From: Astropecten irregularis | Lineage: Eukaryota > Echinodermata > Asteroidea > Paxillosida > Astropectinidae | DNA length: 64,000 nucleotides | Assembly: GCA_963971285.1 (NCBI GenBank) | Contig: OZ020255.1 | Coordinates: forward strand, 19,437,046 to 19,501,045 | Direction: 5' to 3' | Part shown: piece after piece, positions 45,901 through 53,247 of the stretch | Numbering within the stretch: the stretch's first letter is position 1 | How the letters are laid out: each line of letters begins with the position of its first letter | Notes under the pieces: model-generated | What the model saw: only the letters and a program-made list of their open reading frames with translations | Database searches by the model: none | What the model was told of the DNA's origin: nothing | Program-made: the position numbers and the translations under genes

Positions 45901-48900
45901 TATTGTCACGCAGTGTTGAAAACTCGTAAAAACAAAACACGATTATATGAAATATATCGATAAAGGATGGGACGACATGCAGTAATTGCTCAAACACTCC
46001 CCAAACTCGTTGAGCCTCATATTTTTATGGCATAAATCCTTCCCATTTCGCTGAAATCTTGCTGTGATTAATTCCTGCCATTTTTCTCCTTTGCTGGAGA
46101 AATTCCTCTCTCACGCAGTTTTGTCAGATCTTGTTAAATTAAGATCTTGATTAGTTCTTGCCATTTCTCTCAGATTCTGTGATAGAGATGTTTCCTCTAT
46201 TTCCCTCAGGTACAAGCATGCAGTCACCGAACGCACGGGAAGAACGTGGTGAAGTGTGCGAGGATTCGCTGGTCATATACACGGATGACGAGTATATCAG
46301 TCTGTCATTGGATTACTACTTCCCACAGCCCGGCAAGGACAAGCAGATAAAGGGTACCAACGGTAACGGGAACGGCAATGGAAAGCGCCCACATACGGAT
46401 ACTAATGGATTACCCAGAGATGTGAGTTACTGCTTGAGAGCTTACTATCAAAAATTGATGATCAATACAAGTTATATATACTGCTGCAAACTGCTCATCA
46501 GCCAAAATGACCTGAAATATATCAAAATGCTTGGAGTTAGGAGAGCCTGACGCGTTTCGATCCTAGCTGGATCTTTCTCAAACCTTTTAGCATTTGAGAA
46601 AGATCCTGCTATAGGATCGAAACGCGCCAGGCCCTCCTAACTCCAAGCAAAAATTGATGATACAAGTCTTTTTACTCCCTCTCGAATGGTGTCATCAAGA
46701 ATACTGTAAATGCCCCTCACAGCGCATTGGCTGATAATGATAATGATCAGCAATGGCAATAGTCACAACATGAAAAAACACCGATTGACTTTAAGTGTCT
46801 GGGCTCGATTTCACGAAGCCCTGCGATCGATCGTAACTCCAGTCACGAAGGATAACCCATCGTAGGGGTCTATCACACGTACGGCTTCAATGCATCAAAA
46901 GTCCTACGATTGATAGTAAGTTACGAAGAGTTTTGTGAAATCGATCCCAGGATCTTCCGTGTGTGGGTTCATGGGGATGTCGGTGTCAGTGAACTTCACC
47001 ATTTTGCTGGAGCTCTATATTATAAGGCGTACAAAGGCTGATCAAGCATAAAGTCATCTCTATACCCTCACAGGTACCTATTTACGCCTGGGTGAAGAGA
47101 AGCAATATGTGACAAAGCGTCTTGCCCAAGGATGCAGGCACCACTAGCCTATGGACCTTATCGGAGATAGCCAAAAATTGGCTGTGCGCAAAGCACTCTG
47201 GGAAACGCAGGGTTGTTAGGGCTGGCGCTGAGTGCATAAAATGTATGGACATGAAAATTCAACTATAAATAAGTACTCAACTTTACACCGCTGGAACAAG
47301 TGACTCGACAGTAACATTCCATGGACCGTTGTGCAGCATCGTTATGTATAACAACTCAAAGCAAGGCTTTCTTCTAGGAAAAAATACAACTTTAAACTTC
47401 GCGAGCCGGCAGCTATACGAATATACGCGTGTCGATTCGTGTGGTAAAACTTTTAAACCCAATGTTGCCCACTGTCCTTTGCGCGCGCACGCGCAGCGCG
47501 GAAAACAGGCTATCTTCGATAAGGTCCATGGCTGGTTTCGAACCCACAATCTGTAGATTAACCACAAGACCTTGAGTATATACGACACACCTGAGGCCAA
47601 TTTCATAAAGCTGTTAAGCACAAAAAATTGCTTACCACAGAAATATCTTGCTCAATAAAACAAACCACCATTAAATTTGTTTTTGATATTCGTGGTTAGC
47701 GAACAACAGTCAAAGACCAATCACAAGTGATACACAACACACGGAAATTTGTTGTTAACCCTGTTTTTATTTAGACAGAAATGTCATGGTTAGCGTTTTT
47801 TTGTGCTAAGCAGCTCTATGAAATTGACCCCAGACCACTAGGCCATAGCACCCCACAAATACCGACCCCTCGTTATGTGCCCAAATAAAATGTACTCTTG
47901 TATTCCTTGTTTTCAGGTTGTTGAGAAGCGATACCTACGCTGTCCAGCGGCAGTCTGTATCACACACATCAAGAAATTCATCAGGAACAAGTTTGGGCTG
48001 TCGGCTGCACACAGGGTAAATATCAAACCAATAAACAAGACTGAATATTCACCCTAACATCAGAACTCTTGAGTGGCTTGGACGAGCTTGACTAGAGACC
48101 AACTCGACTCAGAACTCTTGACTGGTTTGGACGAGCTTGTCTCGAGTCCAACTCGACTCACATTGACTTGTGATTTGACCTTTACAGAAGTGACTTGTGC
48201 CTAACTTGACCAAAACTGGCTTTTCAGCATTCTTAAAATAAAATTAATAAAAATATTTTCTTGAGATACAGAGGTGAAGATTGTTTTCTTTGTTGCGATT
48301 ACCAGAAATGGTGATTGATTCAGATGACATCAAATGGGTTACAACCAAAATATACTGGGAGTACAACCTGGGATACGCCAAGACTGACTGATTTATATTA
48401 AAACGACTCCACTCAATACATGTACATAGATCGTAAAAACCAACGTCTGGTTTTCTTCTTTCTTTCTGTTTTTGTTTCTGGGATCTGTCTTTTGTGGGTC
48501 AGATTGAGGTGGTGCATCAGAATGGTGAAGATGAACCACTACGTGATGACTATACTCTGATGGATATTGCATACATCTATACATGGAGAAGGGTATGTTG
48601 CTCATCTCTGTTGATACCGTAGCTTAAGCCCTGTCTACACTGGACTTTTTGGGGGCAAAGGTACTAAGACGCTGGGTATATACTTAACCCATTTTAAGTC
48701 CAGTGCGGACGTCTCAGGAAGTCTTCCTCTCAGTTACTTTTCCCGACCCGTGCGGGCATTTCTACCGGCCAACTTCTGCCCAGGAAGAATTCCTGAGACA
48801 CTTTTCCTGAGGCGAAAAGTCCAAGTGCGGACACCGGTAATATTTGCCCATTTTTCATTTACCCATCGGCTCGGTTAAATCCCCGGGAAAAAGTTAAGTG

Positions 48901-51095
48901 CGGACAGTGCTTAACATCTGCCGATTGTTACACGGTATAGATTTCTGTTGATGCCACTGTCTTGTCAGCTATAATGTAGGAGTCTGACCGGCATACAAAT
49001 AAAGATAACTGACATTTTAGGACACCGCCAGAATAGGGCTGGATAGCTCAGTTGCTAGAGTGCCTATACGATATTCCGGGGTCGCTTGTTCGAATCCCGC
49101 TCCCGTCAATTTTCTTTCTTCACTATACAGTGACTTATAATGTGTAATTATAACCTCACAATACGGTATTTTTAGAAGACATAGTTTGTCAGTGAAAATA
49201 AAGCAGAGGTTTCATTGTAATGTCAAGAGTTGTCATTTCGGTAACATTTTGATGTCTTTGAAAGTGAACACAGAAAATTTGACTAGAGCGAGATTCGATA
49301 CCGTACTGGCGGTCTTCCTAGATCATAATCTCAAGACCTATATTTTTAGTCCGACTGTCGTTGGTAAATTAGAAAACGAACAAGGCAATGATAATTCTTC
49401 CCTTCCCTTCCCTTAATTATTTTACATAAAAAACAATGTTTTGAATTGAAAGCAAAACAAAATATTAGTACCGTTAATCGTAATTCCATATTTGCATTTT
49501 TGCTTTGTCAGAACGGGCCCCTACCCCTCCTGTTCAGGGTCTTTGAGCCGCTCTCAAAAAGACGGAAAGGAAGCCAGTCCAGCATCTCATCCATTGAGTC
49601 CGTTACTCCCAAGATTCCTGCTCAGATGACGCCATCACCACCACCAGCTGCCCCGTCCCAGGCCGTCAAGTCGCAATCCCCGAGCCCACTGTCTCTCACG
49701 GCCTCCAAGGATAAAGACTCTCAACAGTCCCACACCAAAGTCAAGACTGATCGGGTTGCCTCCCAGTTGCCGGCCGTGAGCGCCAAACCGCCGGCTGACG
49801 TCGCGGGCCCGTCCGGTAAATCTGCCCCAAAGGACGGTGGTGGGAAAGCTCAGTCGGTGAAAATTGTCAAGCCCAAGCAATCGGGGGCAGTTACCCAGGG
49901 CGAGAGACCTAGTGCTCCTTCCGCGACCTCCGTTACTCCGAGTGCCACGCCCGGAAACGTCTCTGGGAAGACTATTATTATTGTGACCTCTCCAAAATCT
50001 GCGCCAGCGTCCTCGGCAGCTCTGACTCCGAATACTTGTTCAAGTGGTGTGAAGATATCCCGCACGTTGACACCAGTGTCCGCTGCATCGGTATCCTCGA
50101 ACTCTTCAAAGGTAGACGTGTCCTTGAATGGTAGCAAGCCATCGCCAAAGATGATCGTGCCTTCGACGCAGACAGACAAGATGCCGTCATCTGCAGGTGT
50201 GTTGACACCAAAGCCCAGTGCGGTGTCACAAAAGCTGGTTAAGGTGACGGTATCCACGCCAGTTACGGCGTCACCAAAAAAGACGGGTACCTCTTCACCA
50301 AAGCTGGCTACAACAGCGCCATCATCCAAACCGCCCTCAACGGCGGCATCACCTAAACAGGACGTAGCGCCGCCACAACTGGTTGCGGCGGTGAAGAAGT
50401 CAGATATCACGCCGCCAAGACCGGGTACCTCGCCGCCAAAGTTGACGATGGCGTCGACAAAGTCGGACGCGACGTCGCCAAAGCCAAGTATGACGACGCC
50501 AAAGCCAGCAATGACGTCAACCAAGGTTAGTCATATGACGTCACCGAAGCCAGTAACGATTGCTCCAAAGCCAGACACGGCCCCTTCAAAGTCACCGGTT
50601 GCTACGCCTATCGCAAACGTAGCAATTTCAAAGCCCGACGTCACATCGACGCCAGCTACGGCGACGCCAAAGAAGAGCGCGACGTCGGCTGCATCCGGGA
50701 CGCCGCCACCGGTCAGCCTAACGTCACCCGGTGGCGTTTTACCGCCGACTAAACCAATTGAGAAATCAAAAGAAGCAATGCCGGCAGATAGTTTTAAGTC
50801 AGGAAACCAGACAGTAGAGGCAATTCCAGACGCAGTCAAGGCCGCTTCGATGCCCAGAAGAGACTCGCAGGAGAATAAGAAATCCTCCACAGTGCCGAAC
50901 GGTAAAGAAGCAACTGCCGACCAGAATGTCCAAACCAAGGGAGATCAGCCTACCACGCAGCAGGCAACGGCCGTCGTGGGGAGATTAAACACTGACACCA
51001 CGCCCACAATGAGCACCACGGCGCGCGATGAGCCAATCAACGTGCCTGTTTCCGATGGCGTCATGATTGACAGACCTGTCTTGTTGCAGACATGA
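36845..51095 (+). CDS. bmi1: Polycomb group RING finger protein, PCGF2/PCGF4 (BMI1/MEL18) class; 8 coding exons
   Basis: Joining the eight exons listed below gives 766 residues with every phase and GT/AG boundary intact. Residues 19-57 form a C3HC4 RING (C19, C22, C35, H37, C40, C43, C54, C57), with the class signature CLHSYCRACIV; Tyr39 replaces the usual Phe. Residues 71-105 ([15 protein letters not shown]) follow the BMI1 pattern. Residues about 125-255 are the RAWUL ubiquitin-like domain, ending [16 protein letters not shown]. The family pairs with RING1 E3 ligases in the nuclear PRC1 complex, which ubiquitinates H2A and compacts chromatin; RAWUL binds Polyhomeotic proteins. After SKRRKG (254-259, NLS-like) comes a disordered tail of about 510 residues with S/TPK repeats and about 64 Lys/Arg against about 30 Asp/Glu. 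Vertebrate BMI1 is about 326 aa; insect Psc and Su(z)2 also have long basic tails. No AATAAA is seen within about 1.7 kb after the stop. Confidence 0.95.
37068..37208. mobile_element. Palindromic MITE, family A
   Basis: GGGCCGATTTCACTAACGC at the left and TTTAGTGAAATCGGTCCC at the right. The left arm CGATCATCGCTAAAGCCCAA is kept, while the right arm is more decayed than in the 1878 copy. Confidence 0.75.
37462..38093. mobile_element. MITE family E, split by a family T insertion
   Basis: Left end CTCCAATTTCATAGAGCTGC, right end GCAGCTCTATGAAATTGGCC, inverted. The element would be about 270 bp without the family T copy at 37691-38049, which sits in its right part at a TTAA. Confidence 0.8.
37691..38049. 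mobile_element. TTAA-flanked MITE, family T, nested in family E
   Basis: TTAA at 37687-37690 and 38050-38053. Ends AGGTAGTATCATACTTTGG and CCAGTATGATACTACCT. Interior is the reverse of the 30188 copy: TTCATGGGCAAAAATATCAA, then TTTTAAAAGATCAAAAAGG, then ACCACCATCTTCATACCC. Well-preserved, so it is younger than its host. Confidence 0.88.
38351..38841. mobile_element. Palindromic MITE, family D (GGGGTGCGTTCCGC ends)
   Basis: GGGGTGCGTTCCGCTTG and CAAGCGGAACGCACCCC are near-perfect inverted ends; the arms continue through GCGAAC and GCAACGTTTGC words. Inside are AACCAAGATGGCGTC (38467-) and CTGCCATCTTGGAAAT in opposite orientation, i.e. a pair of YY1-type words. One copy in the window. Confidence 0.85.
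38848..38979. mobile_element. Palindromic MITE, family B, abutting D and C
   Basis: GGGGTCGATTTCACAAAGCC at the left, TGGTGAAATTGACCC at the right, core AACTCGAGTTACGGAGGAT. Six bases separate it from the family D element and one base from the family C element. Confidence 0.8.
38981..39216. mobile_element. MITE family C, divergent subfamily
   Basis: GGGGCATTTCTCAAAGCTTGG and the inverse AGCCGAGCTTTGAGAAAGGCC (each quoted in part). The interior TGCTGAAAATAATGGTTGTG and GTTTTTCATTGAAGCTGAAG is the reverse of the family C interior. The terminal sequence differs from standard C. Confidence 0.75.
39520..39987. mobile_element. MITE family I (TTAGGGAGACATTCC ends)
   Basis: TTAGGGAGACATTCC at the left and GGAATGTCTCCCTAA at the right are perfect 15-bp inverted repeats. 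GTCTCCCTATA and GTGTCTCCCAAATG inside echo the ends. It shares its left 230 bp with the copy at 19001. Confidence 0.85.
41378..41659. mobile_element. Palindromic MITE, family M (CCCAATTTCATGGAATCCG ends)
   Basis: CCCAATTTCATGGAATCCGT and ACGGAATCCATGAAATTGGG are a perfect 20-bp inverted pair. The interior repeats GGTTAGCGAAGAATTTC-like and AACCGT words in both orientations. Single copy in the window. Confidence 0.85.
42148..42499. mobile_element. Non-autonomous DNA element with CAGGGGCGGATCTAG ends
   Basis: CAGGGGCGGATCTAG and CTAGATCCGCCACTG are inverted with one mismatch. The CAGTGGCGGATC-type end is widespread among animal hAT-like MITEs. A C-rich CCCCTCCCC tract lies by the right end. 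No clear 8-bp target duplication is visible, so the superfamily is tentative. Confidence 0.75.
42677..42703 (+). promoter_or_regulatory. Cluster of four nuclear-receptor half-sites (DR1-like)
   Basis: GGGTCA (42677), AGGTCA (42685), AGGTCA (42691) and AGGTCA (42698) in the same orientation. The last two are spaced by one base, a DR1, and TCAAGGTCA fits a monomeric SF-1/ERR-type site. Binding is inferred from motif only; such runs also occur in simple repeats. Confidence 0.4.
43171..43416. mobile_element. MITE family E
   Basis: TGAGCCAGTTTTATGGAGC and GAAATTGGCCTCA ends. The interior AAGTGTCTTGCTCAAAAAC, GCGAACAACAG and CAATCACAAGTGATACACAA is shared with the copy at 47591. Confidence 0.8.
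44080..44440. other. GC-richer intronic patch, open on both strands
   Basis: A 127-codon minus frame (44048-44431) and a 62-codon plus frame overlap here, in an otherwise AT-rich intron. The minus peptide is rich in charged residues but matches no family I know, and no splice framing is evident. It could be an intronic enhancer or a decayed exon. Confidence 0.3.
44468..44677. mobile_element. Palindromic MITE, family L (AGGCCTTTTCACACGAC ends)
   Basis: AGGCCTTTTCACACGACGC and GCGTCATGTGAAAAGGCCT are inverted. Arms continue through AAATTCTCTCATG and CATGACAGAATTTCTC. It ends 77 bp before coding exon 2. Single copy in the window. Confidence 0.8.
44755..44851 (+). CDS. bmi1: bmi1-like coding exon 2 (residues 39-70 and part of 71)
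   Basis: Acceptor TATCTTACAG, donor ATAAG/GTATGT. Encodes [20 protein letters not shown] with RING ligands C40, C43, C54 and C57, then [10 protein letters not shown]. Phase 1 in, phase 0 + 2 out, matching its neighbours. Confidence 0.93.
45251..45306 (+). CDS. bmi1: bmi1-like coding exon 3 (residues 71-89)
   Basis: Acceptor TTTTTTTCAG, donor CAAAG/GTAAGA. Encodes [18 protein letters not shown], nearly identical to the BMI1 motif SDKTLQDIVYKLVPGLFK. Confidence 0.93.
45727..45774 (+). CDS. bmi1: bmi1-like coding exon 4 (residues 90-105)
   Basis: A 48-base exon; acceptor TTTTTTTCAG, donor GCAA/GTACGT. Encodes [16 protein letters not shown], the counterpart of BMI1 NEMKRRRDFYAAHP. Confidence 0.93.
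46210..46421 (+). CDS. bmi1: bmi1-like coding exon 5 (residues 106-176)
   Basis: Acceptor TTTCCCTCAG, donor AGAGAT/GTGAGT. Encodes the linker and the first strand of RAWUL ([15 protein letters not shown]), then a Gly-Asn repeat GNGNGNGNG, a lineage-specific loop where BMI1 has KVNKDKEKSKEEV-type residues. Confidence 0.9.
46529..46648. mobile_element. 120-nt hairpin element, family F
   Basis: GCTTGGAGTTAGGAG and CTCCTAACTCCAAGC are the outer arms. CGCGTTTCGATCCTAGC/CTATAGGATCGAAACGCG and GGATCTTTCTCAAA/TTTGAGAAAGATCC continue the stem almost to the centre. Related fragments are at 6154 and 24505. Confidence 0.8.
46801..46948. mobile_element. Palindromic MITE, family B
   Basis: GGGCTCGATTTCACGAAGCC and TTGTGAAATCGATCCC ends; core AACTCCAGTCACGAAGGAT. 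More diverged than the 4406 copy. Confidence 0.75.
47151..47529. mobile_element. DNA element K, 20-bp inverted ends, inside the SINE
   Basis: ATGGACCTTATCGGAGATAG at the left and CTATCTTCGATAAGGTCCAT at the right, one mismatch. It splits the SINE body. The interior is GC-richer (CGCGCGCACGCGCAGCGCGG) and has no transposase. Confidence 0.85.
47591..47832. mobile_element. MITE family E, inside the SINE head
   Basis: CTGAGGCCAATTTCATAAAG and CTATGAAATTGACCCCAG ends. The interior is shared with the 43171 copy. It interrupts the SINE head between its A-box and B-box regions. Confidence 0.85.
47917..48015 (+). CDS. bmi1: bmi1-like coding exon 6 (residues 177-209)
   Basis: Acceptor CTTGTTTTCAG, donor CACAGG/GTAAAT. 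Encodes [20 protein letters not shown], matching BMI1 [17 protein letters not shown], then [13 protein letters not shown]. Confidence 0.93.
48062..48160 (+). repeat. Tandem duplication of a 49-bp unit in intron 6
   Basis: AGAACTCTTGA-TGG-TTGGACGAGCTTG followed by CCAACTCGACTC occurs twice with period 49 (48062 and 48111). Diverged by a few bases. Confidence 0.8.
48503..48592 (+). CDS. bmi1: bmi1-like coding exon 7 (residues 210-239)
   Basis: Acceptor TTTGTGGGTCAG, donor AGAAGG/GTATGT. Encodes [13 protein letters not shown] and [16 protein letters not shown], the core of RAWUL. Confidence 0.93.
48628..48910. mobile_element. TTAA-flanked MITE, family J
   Basis: TTAA at 48624-48627 and 48911-48914. 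Ends GCCCTGTCTACACTGGACTT and AAGTTAAGTGCGGACAGTGC are inverted with several mismatches; AGTGCGGAC recurs three times inside. The TTAA flank suggests piggyBac-type movement. Confidence 0.75.
49000..49140 (+). mobile_element. tRNA-derived SINE, family I, decayed
   Basis: Leader AAAGATAACTGACATTTTAG, then head GGGCTGGATAGCTCAGTTGC with B-box TTGTTCGAATCCCGC, then a short tail. It lies 110 bp before an inverted partial copy. Confidence 0.75.
49255..49311 (-). mobile_element. SINE family I fragment, inverted to the preceding copy
   Basis: GAAAGTGAACACAGAAAATT, then GACTAGAGCGAGATTCGATA and CCGTACTGG: reversed tail, reversed 3' head and reversed anticodon loop, with the sequence between B-box and anticodon loop missing. 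Confidence 0.65.
49512..51095 (+). CDS. bmi1: bmi1-like coding exon 8 (residues 240-766, with stop)
   Basis: Acceptor TTTTGCTTTGTCAG. It begins [20 protein letters not shown], the end of RAWUL and a basic NLS-like cluster, and continues in one frame to TGA at 51093. The tail is Ser/Thr/Pro/Ala/Lys-rich. Residues 487-627 hold dense S/TPK units, including SPKK (493-496) and TPKK (624-627), motifs known from histone H1 tails. The frame is open for 22 more codons upstream of the acceptor, but that part is intron by phase and homology. Confidence 0.92.
   Translation, partial: NGPLPLLFRVFEPLSKRRKGSQSSISSIESVTPKIPAQMTPSPPPAAPSQAVKSQSPSPLSLTASKDKDSQQSHTKVKTDRVASQLPAVSAKPPADVAGPSGKSAPKDGGGKAQSVKIVKPKQSGAVTQGERPSAPSATSVTPSATPGNVSGKTIIIVTSPKSAPASSAALTPNTCSSGVKISRTLTPVSAASVSSNSSKVDVSLNGSKPSPKMIVPSTQTDKMPSSAGVLTPKPSAVSQKLVKVTVSTPVTASPKKTGTSSPKLATTAPSSKPPSTAASPKQDVAPPQLVAAVKKSDITPPRPGTSPPKLTMASTKSDATSPKPSMTTPKPAMTSTKVSHMTSPKPVTIAPKPDTAPSKSPVATPIANVAISKPDVTSTPATATPKKSATSAASGTPPPVSLTSPGGVLPPTKPIEKSKEAMPADSFKSGNQTVEAIPDAVKAASMPRRDSQENKKSSTVPNGKEATADQNVQTKGDQPTTQQATAVVGRLNTDTTPTMSTTARDEPINVPVSDGVMIDRPVLLQT
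50253..50675 (+). repeat. Imperfect coding repeats with CRE-like ATGACGTCA
   Basis: GCCAAAGCCAG, TCACCAAAG and ATGACGTCA words recur at multiples of three bases, so the S/TPKP units are encoded by a degenerate minisatellite. ATGACGTCA occurs at about 50512 and 50534. Confidence 0.6.
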
Positions 51096-52309
51096 TCCAG
51101 ATAAAGTCCGCTCTTCGATTCAAAGGGTCTTTGGTTCGAATCCTGTTTTAGTCGTTTCTTTCATCAACTGCAATATGTAATGTAAATCGTGTTGCCCAAT
51201 AATTATATTTCTTTCTTTTTCAGATCCAGTAATTATTAATTTTATCGCTTGAAATTATACGCCTTGTAATTTAAAAGAAACTGTTTTATTTTTGTGTCAG
51301 TTTGAAAAAAGGAGTTTTTCCTTTTCCAGTACGAATGATATGGTACAGACTACCAGGAAAACATGATTTGATTCCTCCTATGATTCTACTTTTTAGAAAT
51401 TGAGTAAGATTTCGACCTTATTTTCTTGAAAGGAAAAAGAAGAAACATTCCAACGTTTTAATAATGTTCACCTTGAGAATGTCAGTTGAAATGAAAAAGT
51501 ACTATACAAAATCACTTCGTAGAAGTTTCTTTTCCTCTGGACAAATAATCCCTTTTTGTGACAAAAGGGTATGTGTGTAAGGGTTATGCAAGTGCACTGC
51601 AGTAGTTAGTGTCCTTGAAGAAAAAACTCCAAAATATCCCCCGAAAATGAAAGTAATTGTGGCGTTAACACGGAAGCTCACTTTCAGAAGACACTAACGA
51701 ATAATGAGAAGGAAATTGAAATGTTACTGTGTTCTTTGTTGTGTGCACTCCGTTGCCGTGTTTACGGTACCATTTGAAAAGTCCTGTAGTACCGGAACTA
51801 GTTCTATGAGTAATTGTTTTAATAACGGTAGTGGGTGTTTTGGTGGTTTGGGGATTCATCTCAGCATATTATAACCATGACGAGTTGAAAGTTGAAATTA
51901 TTATTAGAAAGATTTGCATGTAGCGACTCATTCACAATATAATCTCAATTGATTTCGGAAATTGATTTTGTACCAGTTTAATCAGAAGCTCACGGAATCT
52001 ATGTTTCTACCAATAATTTCATTTTGGAGGAGGAAAATTATATGGGCTCTTTGTAGATGGACTCTCAAAGATGTTGACCTTTCTTTCGTTTTTAAAACGT
52101 AAGTGTTTTCCCAAGTTTAAGGCAAACTAACAGTTAGGTGTTCTGGACCGTCTCCAAAATGTCAAATTACCAACCAACCAGTCACTGACTGGGAATTATA
52201 AACCTTTGGAAATAAGTAATGATGTTTGCTTTAGTCGGGTTTTCGTCGAATGTGAGTGAAATGCCATGATTGTGATTGCGACTAAACTAACTGTGTTTGA
52301 TGGACAATT
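51096..52309 (+). other. bmi1: 3' UTR / 3' flank of the bmi1-like gene
   Basis: AT-rich. A tRNA-like word GGTTCGAATCCTG lies at 51133, probably a SINE trace. No AATAAA or ATTAAA is seen, so the 3' end cannot be placed; GATAAA at 51102 is an unlikely variant. Confidence 0.5.
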
Positions 52310-52462
52310 GAACAAAGAAAAATTGACTGGAGTAGGATTCGATCCGACCTCCTGAACACCGTATACAGGAGGTCGCCGGTTCGAATCCCGCTCCAGTCAA
52401 CTTTTTTTGTTCACTTTTCAATGACTTTAGATTCAGTCAGTTTCCCTTGTGGTTATTGGCTG
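52310..52462. mobile_element. SINE family I folded back at the anticodon
   Basis: 52310-52355 is the minus-oriented start of the tail and 3' half of the head (AACAAAGAAAAATTGACTGG, GGATTCGATCCGACCTCC). 52365-52462 is the same region in plus orientation (AGGAGGTCGCCGGTTCGAAT and full tail). The nine bases between are the anticodon loop. Arms are about 46 bp. Confidence 0.8.
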
Positions 52463-52865
52463 TGTTTTACTGACTTTAGAGTTATCGGTTGAATTGCATT
52501 GTGTGTGTTTTGGTTAAGTTCGAAAAACAGATTGAAATTATTCAAATTAATCAGCAGCAAGTGATATAAAGAAGTGATAATTCCTCTTGTGTTCGGAATT
52601 CTATTAAGAATGTTCTGCCCGTTCTTTCACAAAATGTTAAGATGTGAAGATTTGATTTATATACATTGGTCATTGTGTGGAGGTTGCTTATTTGTTACAA
52701 GTTATGGCAATAGAAGATCAATGCATCAGAGGCAGCTGAGCAATCAATCAATCCATCAATACTTTGAGCTGAATATTGTCGCTCTATACAAGTACAGCTT
52801 TGGCTTTTGTTCTTATGCAAACTAGACATTCCCCTTTACCGACGTGTATTTTTGTGCGCACTTGA
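52463..52865. other. Non-coding spacer
   Basis: Nothing recognised. Confidence 0.45.
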
Positions 52866-52912
52866 AAAAATTTTATGCGCTGCCTCAGGTGAGATTCGAA
52901 CCCCTAACGTCT
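52866..52912 (-). mobile_element. SINE family IV fragment
   Basis: TTTATGCGCTGCCTCAGGTG and GAGATTCGAACCCCTAACGT match the reversed 3' head of the copy at 17075. Confidence 0.6.
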
Positions 52913-52974
52913 TAAGCATTTTTCATTGATGATTTGCTTCTTAAAGATTACTTTTAAAAAATCCATTGTAATTT

Positions 52975-53093
52975 AAGAAAATTAAGGTAGCACTTAAAGA
53001 ATAACTAGGAGAAAAACTGCCTAGTAGTTGTCACTACGAAAGCTTGTGTAGTTTTTCTCCTAGTTAGTCTTTAAGTGCTACCTTAATTTTCTT
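52975..53093. mobile_element. Palindromic MITE, family G, about 44-bp arms
   Basis: AAGAAAATTAAGGTAGCACT, then TAACTAGGAGAAAAACT on the left are mirrored by AGTTTTTCTCCTAGTTAG and AAGTGCTACCTTAATTTTCTT-type right arm. Only about 30 bases form the loop. Arms are near-identical, so the copy looks young. Confidence 0.85.
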
Positions 53094-53247
53094 TATCATT
53101 GCGATAGACTGACATGGCTACCCACAATTTTATTGTAATTTAAAACATTGAACGGACACCCACCCTCAAAGTTGTTTTGTTTAAGAAACAAGACAGAAAG
53201 TACAGTCTTTTGTGGTACACCCTGAGGTGGCCTGATCTGTCAAACTT

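Larger units (their letters stand above)
47010..47855 (-). mobile_element. SINE family III, minus strand, split by two MITEs
   Basis: Read in plus order: reversed tail (GATCAAGCATAAAGTCATCT), reversed centre (GCCTGGGTGAAGAGAAGC, GACAAAGCGTCTTGCCCAAG), MITE K, reversed B-box region (GGTTTCGAACCCAC, CACAAGACCTTGAG), MITE family E, and the rest of the reversed head (CCAGACCACTAGGCCATAGC). The pieces align end to end with the intact copy at 5779. Confidence 0.8.
46422..47916 (+). other. bmi1: Intron 5 with nested repeats
   Basis: Nearly two thirds of this 1.5-kb intron is mobile DNA: a hairpin element, a family B MITE and a SINE split by two MITEs. The SINE head ends about 60 bp upstream of the exon 6 acceptor. 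Confidence 0.85.

Noticed and set aside
49446-49511. ATG-led start of the last bmi1-like frame at 49446
   Set aside because: The 22 codons before 49512 are intron sequence: a good acceptor TTTTGCTTTGTCAG precedes NGPLPL, which continues RAWUL in phase from exon 7.
49850-50524. 224-codon minus-strand frame within exon 8
   Set aside because: It is the antisense shadow of a Ser/Thr/Pro/Lys-rich coding tract that lacks stops on the other strand by composition.
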